From Rarobacter incanus (GTDB lineage Bacteria > Actinomycetota > Actinomycetes > Actinomycetales > Cellulomonadaceae), in NCBI RefSeq assembly GCF_006715765.1, contig NZ_VFNV01000001.1, forward strand, positions 620,001-684,000: a stretch of 64,000 nt of DNA, in the 5' to 3' direction. The translations under genes were made by a program, and so were the position numbers. This document shows positions 54,502-64,000 of this stretch, piece by piece. The notes under the pieces are model-generated. The model was not told the DNA's origin, did no database searches, and saw nothing but the letters and a program-made list of their open reading frames with translations. Each line of letters opens with the position of its first letter. The stretch's first letter is position 1.

Positions 54502-55287
54502 TCACTGGCTCGCCAGATCGACAGCTCCCCCAAAGCGGCGCTCGCGCCCCGCGTATTCCTCGATGGCGCGCCACAGGTGCCTTCGGTCCACATCGGGCCA
54601 GGGTTCGGGCAGGAAGATAAACTCGGCATACGCGGACTGCCAAAGCAGGAAGTTAGAGATCCGTTGCTCGCCCGAGCTTCGCAAGAACAGGTCGACATCG
54701 GGGATGTCGGGCTCGTCCAGGTGGTGCTGAATCGTTTTTTCCGAGATTCGATTCGCCTTGAGCTCGCCGCGGGCCACGCGGTCAGCTATCGCCCGGACCG
54801 CGTCGGTGATCTCCGCGCGACCTCCATAGTTGACGCACATGGTCAGGGTGCAAACATCGTTTGCGCGGGTCAGCTCTTCGGCCCTTTCGAGCTCTGAAAC
54901 AACAGAGCGCCACAGGCGCGGTTCGCGCCCGGACCAGCGCACGCGCACCCCCCAACTGTTCAGTTGGTCTCTTCTCCTGCGGATGACGTCGCGATTGAAT
55001 CCCATCAAGAATCTGACTTCTTCCGGGGAACGCTTCCAGTTCTCGGTCGAGAACGCATAGGCAGACACGTACTTGACCCCCATTTCTATGGCGCCAGCGA
55101 CGACGTCCAGCAGGGCCGCCTCCCCGGCCTGGTGCCCCGCGGTGCGGGGCAGGCCGCGGGCGTTGGCCCAACGCCCATTTCCGTCCATCACAATGGCGAC
55201 GTGCCTGGGGACGAGTGCCGGGTCGATCGAGGGAGCTTCGGCTCCCGAGGGATGAGCGAACGGCTTTTCAAATGCCTGTGGCGTCAT
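54502..55287 (-). CDS. uppS: Isoprenyl transferase (undecaprenyl diphosphate synthase type)
   Basis: 261 residues of the cis-prenyltransferase family: [13 protein letters not shown] with the catalytic D35, [11 protein letters not shown], and the C-terminal [20 protein letters not shown]. Makes the long-chain polyprenyl diphosphate used as cell-wall lipid carrier. Chain length cannot be predicted by eye. Its ATG overlaps the recO stop by 4 nt. Confidence 0.95.
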   Translation of the reverse strand: MTPQAFEKPFAHPSGAEAPSIDPALVPRHVAIVMDGNGRWANARGLPRTAGHQAGEAALLDVVAGAIEMGVKYVSAYAFSTENWKRSPEEVRFLMGFNRDVIRRRRDQLNSWGVRVRWSGREPRLWRSVVSELERAEELTRANDVCTLTMCVNYGGRAEITDAVRAIADRVARGELKANRISEKTIQHHLDEPDIPDVDLFLRSSGEQRISNFLLWQSAYAEFIFLPEPWPDVDRRHLWRAIEEYAGRERRFGGAVDLASQ

Positions 55288-56054
55288 GTGTTCTTGTCTC
55301 CACTAGTCGGGGCGATCGATTCGGCAAGTGGCAGCGACCGAAGGGAGCGCTCCAGGTGATATTGACAGTACGCCGCAACGAGGCCCGACACTCGCCGGGC
55401 ATCTCGCTGATCGGCGCGGTCGATGGTGTCCCACTCCCCCGTGAGCAGCGCTGCCAGGAGCGCGAATTCTTCCCGGCCCGGCGCGGCCGAACCGCTCGGA
55501 CGGCACTTGGCGCACACCGCGCCTCCCCACGCCGGCGAGAATCCGGTGAGCGGACCGGCGCTGCCGCACTTGGCGCACCTATCGAATGTGGGCGCGTAGC
55601 CCGCCACCGCCAAAGCGCGCAACAGGTAGGAATCCAGGATCGATCGCGGGGCGTGCGTTCCCGTCGCCAGTGATTTCAGGGCACCCACAACCAACCAGTA
55701 CTGCGGCCTAGCCGCCTCACGCTCAGCCACCACTATCTTGTCGGCGGCTTCAAGTATTACCGTGCCGGCCGTGAACTTCTCGTAGTCGCGACTGATTGGG
55801 CCGGCGAACGCGTCGAGCGTTTCCACCTGTGTGACAGTGTCCAATGCGCGCCCGATGAAGAACTGCACATCCGCGTGCATGAATGGTTCAAGGCGCGCTC
55901 CATACCGAGAGGCGGTGCGACGCACACCCTTAGCCACCGCGCGGACCTTCCCGTGGTCCCTGGTCAGCAGTGTGATGATCCGGTCGGACTCACCCAGCTT
56001 ATGGGTGCGCAGCACCACTCCTTCATCGCGAAAGAGCGGCACTAACGCATCCAT
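55284..56054 (-). CDS. recO: DNA repair protein RecO
   Basis: 256 residues. The N-terminal OB-fold has [20 protein letters not shown] and [12 protein letters not shown]; a zinc motif follows as CAKCGSAG...CAKC (about 170-195). RecO assists RecA loading with RecR. Order leuA-recO-uppS is common in actinobacteria, and the gap from leuA is 18 bp. Confidence 0.94.
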   Translation of the reverse strand: MDALVPLFRDEGVVLRTHKLGESDRIITLLTRDHGKVRAVAKGVRRTASRYGARLEPFMHADVQFFIGRALDTVTQVETLDAFAGPISRDYEKFTAGTVILEAADKIVVAEREAARPQYWLVVGALKSLATGTHAPRSILDSYLLRALAVAGYAPTFDRCAKCGSAGPLTGFSPAWGGAVCAKCRPSGSAAPGREEFALLAALLTGEWDTIDRADQRDARRVSGLVAAYCQYHLERSLRSLPLAESIAPTSGDKNT

Positions 56055-56072
56055 CCATCGCGGATCAGGAGA

Positions 56073-60372
<4,300 letters not shown>

Positions 60373-60504
60373 GGTCTGGTCCTTTCGCGAACCTGTGTCG
60401 GCCGTGCACACAGATAGCTTCAAGGATTACCGCATTTGGGGACCAGCGCAACTGCGCATCACGCACCAACATTCATCCCACGAACCGCGCCCCGCTCCCG
60501 CCGG

Positions 60505-61425
60505 TTAGAAGCCGAGCCGACTCAGCTGCTTCGGATCGCGCTGCCAGTCCTTGGCGACCTTCACGTGCAGGTCGAGAAAGACTCGATCCCCCAGCAGGGC
60601 CTCGATCTCCTGCCGCGCGCGGCTACCCACCTCACGCAGCCGCGATCCCGCGCGACCGATCACTATGGCCTTTTGCGACGGGCGCTCGACGAAGAGGTTG
60701 ACCCTGATGTCGACCAGCCGGTGCTGCTCGTCCCTACCGGGCCGCAGGCCCATTTCCTCCACCACAACCGCCAGCGAGTGTGGCAGCTCATCGCGGACGC
60801 CTTCCAGCGCCGCCTCGCGCACCAATTCGGCCACCATGACCGCTTCGGGTTCGTCCGTGAGCTCCCCATCGGGATACAGCTGCGGCCCCTCGGGCAGTTC
60901 GCCTATGACCAGGTCCGCGAGCGCCTGGACCTGGTAGCCTTCGCGGGCGCTGACCGGAATCACATGCGTCCACGGTCCCAATGCGTCGATGTCGAGCAGG
61001 TGGCGCGCCAGGCGGTCGCGATCCACCAGATCGGCCTTGGTTGCAACCGCAACGACTTTGGGGCCCCGCCTAGCGCGCGCCACATCGGCCAATTGCTGGG
61101 CTATGTACCTGTCACCCGGACCGACGTTTTGATCGGCAGGCAGGCAGAACACGATCACGTCCACCTCGGCGAGCGTGTCGGTTACCAAGGTATTGAGACG
61201 CTCTCCCAAGAGCGTGCGGGGCCGGTGCAGCCCCGGCGTGTCGATCAAGATCAGTTGCGTATCGGGCCGGGTGATGATTCCCCGCACCGTGTGTCGCGTC
61301 GTCTGCGGACGGCCGGACGTGATCGCCACCTTGGCCCCGATCAGAGCGTTCGTCAGTGTCGATTTGCCCGCGTTGGGCCTTCCGACCAGGCACGCAAACC
61401 CTGATCGATGCGCTGGCTTACTCAT
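60505..61425 (-). CDS. era: GTPase Era
   Basis: 306 residues. G1 GRPNAGKST (15-23), G2 with TTRHTVRG, G3 DTPGLH, G4 TKAD. The C-terminal KH domain has ERPSQKAIVIGRAGSRLREV. Era helps mature 16S rRNA and the 30S subunit. Its start overlaps the stop of the upstream CBS protein by 8 nt. Confidence 0.96.
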   Translation of the reverse strand: MSKPAHRSGFACLVGRPNAGKSTLTNALIGAKVAITSGRPQTTRHTVRGIITRPDTQLILIDTPGLHRPRTLLGERLNTLVTDTLAEVDVIVFCLPADQNVGPGDRYIAQQLADVARARRGPKVVAVATKADLVDRDRLARHLLDIDALGPWTHVIPVSAREGYQVQALADLVIGELPEGPQLYPDGELTDEPEAVMVAELVREAALEGVRDELPHSLAVVVEEMGLRPGRDEQHRLVDIRVNLFVERPSQKAIVIGRAGSRLREVGSRARQEIEALLGDRVFLDLHVKVAKDWQRDPKQLSRLGF

Positions 61426-62737
61426 GGCGGTCTCCGGTCGTTTCGTGGTCGGGCAGCGGGGACTGGTCGGGCCGGGCCTGCACAGCGGTAAGCGATGCTA
61501 TTACCGTCGAAAGCCTCTTGCGGCGCCCCTCCGAGCGTTCCGCCTGCAAGTGGATTCCGCTCACGTCGGCCTGCGAACCGGGGAGCGGGACTCGTCCCAA
61601 AGCCTTTGCAAGCAGGCCACCCACGGTGTCCACATCGTCGTCGTCAAGCTCGATATCGAAAAGCTCCCCTAGCTCGGAAACGGGGCACCGCGCGGGCACG
61701 CGGAAGCGCCCCTCACCGAGATCCTCGACCTCGGGCGCGGCCGTGTCGTGCTCATCGACCAGTTCTCCAACGATCTCCTCGACCGTGTCCTCGACGGTGA
61801 CAAGGCCCGCTATCCCGCCGTATTCGTCCACGACCAAGGCAACATGCGAGGACGAGGAAGCCTGGAATTCGCGCAGCAATGCGTCAACCGGCTTCGATTC
61901 GGGAACGAACATGGGCGAACGCATGACTTCCTTGACCTGGCGTTCGTGCGCGCTGGAGCCGCTGCGGGATGAGCCCTCGTCCAGAACGCGCACCACGTCC
62001 TTGAAGTACAGCACGCCCAGCAAATCGTCGGTGGAATCTCCGATCACGGGAATCCGGGAGTAGCCCGACCGCAGAAACAACCGCTGCGCGCGCGGCAGGG
62101 TTTCTTCGGCATTGATCACGATCATGTCGGTGCGCGGGACCATGACCTCGCGCGTCATCGTGTTGGACAGCTCCACGACGCTGCGCAGCATGTCGCGTTC
62201 CAGTTCCTCAATCGCACCCGATTCCTCGGCCCGGTCGACCATTTCGACCAGTTCCCCACCGGGTCCACCCTCGCGGATGCCCGGACGGGTCGCGACCGCC
62301 CACGGCGCAGCCTTCGCAATCGTCAGCGCGACCCGCAGGATCCCGCTGGCCCAGCCCAGGGTGCGTCCCGGGCGATTGCGGCCCACCGTACGCGGGCTCA
62401 AACGCACTAACACCAGGGCAAACAGCACCGAGGCGAGCCCCGCGATGACAAGGACGAGCCACCAGGAGCTGACCAATCCCGACACCGCGATGGTGAGGCA
62501 CACTGCCGCGATAGTCTCGGATATGACCCGCACGAGCGCGGCCGCTGAGGCGGTGCGTTGGGGATCGGCCATGATCGCCTCGATGCGCGATCTGCGCTGC
62601 GGGTGGCGGGCCACGGCGTCGGCAACCGCCGTGCGCGACGCGCGCAGAACCGCCGCCTCTCCGGCGCTCAGGGCGGCCGCCATGGCGTTGCCAAGGATCG
62701 TCACGATAAGCAGGACTGCTATGGGCGCGTCACTCAT
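61418..62737 (-). CDS. CNNM/CBS-domain membrane protein (hemolysin C/CorC family)
   Basis: 439 residues. An N-terminal transmembrane domain with three to four helices (LLIVTILGNAMAAALSAGEA; LVLVIAGLASVLFALVLV) is followed by a pair of CBS domains (REVMVPRTDMIVI; VALVVDEYGGIAGLVTVED) and a CorC_HlyC C-terminal domain. Usually placed between ybeY and era in actinobacteria. Proposed roles include Mg/Co homeostasis; not haemolysis in most members. Confidence 0.93.
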   Translation of the reverse strand: MSDAPIAVLLIVTILGNAMAAALSAGEAAVLRASRTAVADAVARHPQRRSRIEAIMADPQRTASAAALVRVISETIAAVCLTIAVSGLVSSWWLVLVIAGLASVLFALVLVRLSPRTVGRNRPGRTLGWASGILRVALTIAKAAPWAVATRPGIREGGPGGELVEMVDRAEESGAIEELERDMLRSVVELSNTMTREVMVPRTDMIVINAEETLPRAQRLFLRSGYSRIPVIGDSTDDLLGVLYFKDVVRVLDEGSSRSGSSAHERQVKEVMRSPMFVPESKPVDALLREFQASSSSHVALVVDEYGGIAGLVTVEDTVEEIVGELVDEHDTAAPEVEDLGEGRFRVPARCPVSELGELFDIELDDDDVDTVGGLLAKALGRVPLPGSQADVSGIHLQAERSEGRRKRLSTVIASLTAVQARPDQSPLPDHETTGDRHE

Positions 62738-62744
62738 CGGCCAT

Positions 62745-63197
62745 TCACCTGCCCGCTAAGAACGTGAGCAGCAGTTTTCGCTGCAGCGCAAACATTTCGC
62801 GTTCCTCTTCCGGCTCCGCGTGGTCGTAACCCAAGAGGTGCAAGATGCCGTGGGTGGTCAACAGCAGTAGTTCCTCGACCGTCGAGTGACCGGCGATCTG
62901 CGCCTGGCGCACCGCCACCTCGGGACACAAGACGATGTCTCCTAGCAGGCCCTCGGGAGCAGATTCCGCCTCCGAGCCCGGTCGCAGTTCGTCCATGGGG
63001 AACGATAGGACATCCGTGGGGCCGGGCTCGTCCATCCACTTGACATGCAAGTCGGTCATCGCGTCGGCGTCGACAAAGACAATTGCGAGTTCGGTTTGCG
63101 GGTGCAGGTGCATCTGCGCCATCACGTACTGCGCGAGCGCCGAAAACTCCGCCTCGTCCACCTCGAATCCGGACTCATTATTAACCTCAACGCCCAC
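62745..63197 (-). CDS. ybeY: Endoribonuclease YbeY
   Basis: 150 residues from a GTG. The metal-binding motif H116-x3-H120-x5-H126 ([12 protein letters not shown]) is complete, with [10 protein letters not shown] and GDIVLC upstream. YbeY takes part in 16S rRNA 3' processing and ribosome quality control. Eight bases after the tandem stop codons of phoH and seven before the CBS gene. Confidence 0.95.
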   Translation of the reverse strand: MGVEVNNESGFEVDEAEFSALAQYVMAQMHLHPQTELAIVFVDADAMTDLHVKWMDEPGPTDVLSFPMDELRPGSEAESAPEGLLGDIVLCPEVAVRQAQIAGHSTVEELLLLTTHGILHLLGYDHAEPEEEREMFALQRKLLLTFLAGR

Positions 63198-63205
63198 GCG
63201 CGCTA

Positions 63206-64000
63206 CTACCTCCGACCAGAAACACGATTGATACGCCCATCACTTGATGTGACCTCCCACCTGCCGTATGCGTCGATGATGTCCGCCACGAGCCGATGCC
63301 GCACCACGTCCGAGGAGGTCAGATGGCAGAACGCCACATCGTCCACTCCCATCAGCACGTCCTCGATCGTGCGCAGCCCCGAGGCGATCCCGCCGGGAAG
63401 GTCCACCTGCGTCACGTCCCCGGTCACCACCATCCGCGAGTTGAAGCCCAGGCGTGTCAGGAACATCTTGAGCTGTTCGACTGAGGTGTTCTGCGCTTCA
63501 TCGAGAATGATGAAGGCGTCGTTGAGGGTGCGCCCACGCATGTATGCGAGCGGAACCACGTCCACGGTGCCTTGCTCGATCAGCCGCGGCAAAAGGTCCG
63601 GGTCCATCATGTCACGCATCGCGTCATACAGCGGGCGCAGGTACGGGTCTATTTTCTCGGTCAGGGATCCGGGCAGGTATCCGAGGCGCTCACCGGCCTC
63701 CACCGCGGGCCTTGTCAGGACGATCCGACTGACCTGTTTGGCCTGCCAGGCCTGCACCGCCTTGGCGACCGCCAAGTAAGTCTTGCCGGTGCCCGCCGGG
63801 CCGATACCGAAGGTGATCGTATTGGCGTCGATCGCGTCGACGTATCGGCGTTGGCCGACGGTCTTGGGACGGATGGACTTGCCCCGGTTGGATACGATAT
63901 CCATGCTCAGAACCTCGGCCGGCCGGATCGGCCGGTCGCCCCCGAGCATGGTGGCCGAACGCCGCACGACGTCGGGGTCCAGGGCCACGCCCGCCAGGAC
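63206..64000 (-). CDS. phoH: PhoH-like ATPase, N-terminus beyond the window edge
   Basis: 265 codons are open to base 64000. A GTG at 63988 could serve as start but the family has about 60-70 residues more (a KH-like region), so the gene is cut by the window. Walker [35 protein letters not shown], Walker [12 protein letters not shown] and [12 protein letters not shown] are present. Ends in a double stop TAGTAG. Order phoH-ybeY-CBS-era is conserved. PhoH-like ATPases are linked to RNA processing; the exact role is unsettled. Confidence 0.94.
   Translation of the reverse strand, partial: VLAGVALDPDVVRRSATMLGGDRPIRPAEVLSMDIVSNRGKSIRPKTVGQRRYVDAIDANTITFGIGPAGTGKTYLAVAKAVQAWQAKQVSRIVLTRPAVEAGERLGYLPGSLTEKIDPYLRPLYDAMRDMMDPDLLPRLIEQGTVDVVPLAYMRGRTLNDAFIILDEAQNTSVEQLKMFLTRLGFNSRMVVTGDVTQVDLPGGIASGLRTIEDVLMGVDDVAFCHLTSSDVVRHRLVADIIDAYGRWEVTSSDGRINRVSGRR

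Overview
The window is G+C-rich actinobacterial chromosome, almost entirely housekeeping genes. The evidence is the phosphatidylinositol-mannoside cluster (pgsA, PI-mannoside acyltransferase, pimA), a bifunctional Rel, an alpha2-type glycyl-tRNA synthetase, a homodimeric pyruvate dehydrogenase E1 (aceE), DUF3052/DUF3145/DUF349 genes and a PucR-type regulator heading fabD-fabH-acpP-fabF. Gene order broadly follows other Actinomycetia. I cannot name the genus. No prophage, transposase, integrase gene or CRISPR locus is visible.

Layout. 1-6.3 kb (minus): a tight operon thrS, HIT hydrolase, pgsA, acyltransferase, pimA and a membrane protein cut by the left edge, all joined by stop/start overlaps, with a 58-residue helical protein upstream. 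6.4-8.7 kb (plus): glgX, then a 38-bp tandem repeat. 8.9-11.1 kb (minus): hisS and a metallo-beta-lactamase-fold hydrolase. 11.3-13.5 kb (plus): a DUF349 protein and an AbiEi-antitoxin-like protein. 13.6-24.2 kb (minus): rel, apt, secF, secD, yajC, ruvB, ruvA, ruvC, yebC, pdxT. 24.2-25.8 kb: rlmC converging on a DUF3052 gene. 26.2-33.9 kb (plus): aceE, then the FASII cluster under a PucR/FasR-like regulator. 34.2-42.8 kb is the most accessory part: def, tRNA-Asn, a bile-acid-symporter-like protein, a CAT-anticodon tRNA, about 960 bp of repeats, DUF3145, a CsbD/GlsB stress pair and an operon of a degenerate ABC protein, a YhgE/Pip protein and TetR. 42.8-48.6 kb (minus): dnaG, dgt, dusB, glyS. 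48.9-54.4 kb (plus): a ROK regulator and a GguA-GguB-ChvE-type monosaccharide ABC transporter set into the housekeeping block. 54.5-64 kb (minus): uppS, recO, leuA with a leucine leader peptide, a variant-LRR surface protein, era, a CBS/CNNM protein, ybeY and phoH cut by the right edge.

The most notable observations are: a leuA attenuator-type leader with four consecutive Leu codons; an ABC ATPase-like protein that has lost its canonical catalytic motifs and is paired with a YhgE/Pip protein carrying long heptad arrays, behind a perfect TetR-type palindrome; four unrelated GC-rich intergenic tandem arrays (38, 42, 24 and 29 bp); a CAT tRNA followed by arm-site-like repeats and a 12-copy 24-bp array; and a SecD with an acidic insertion of about 145 residues. 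I did not find a clearly new defence or biosynthetic system.
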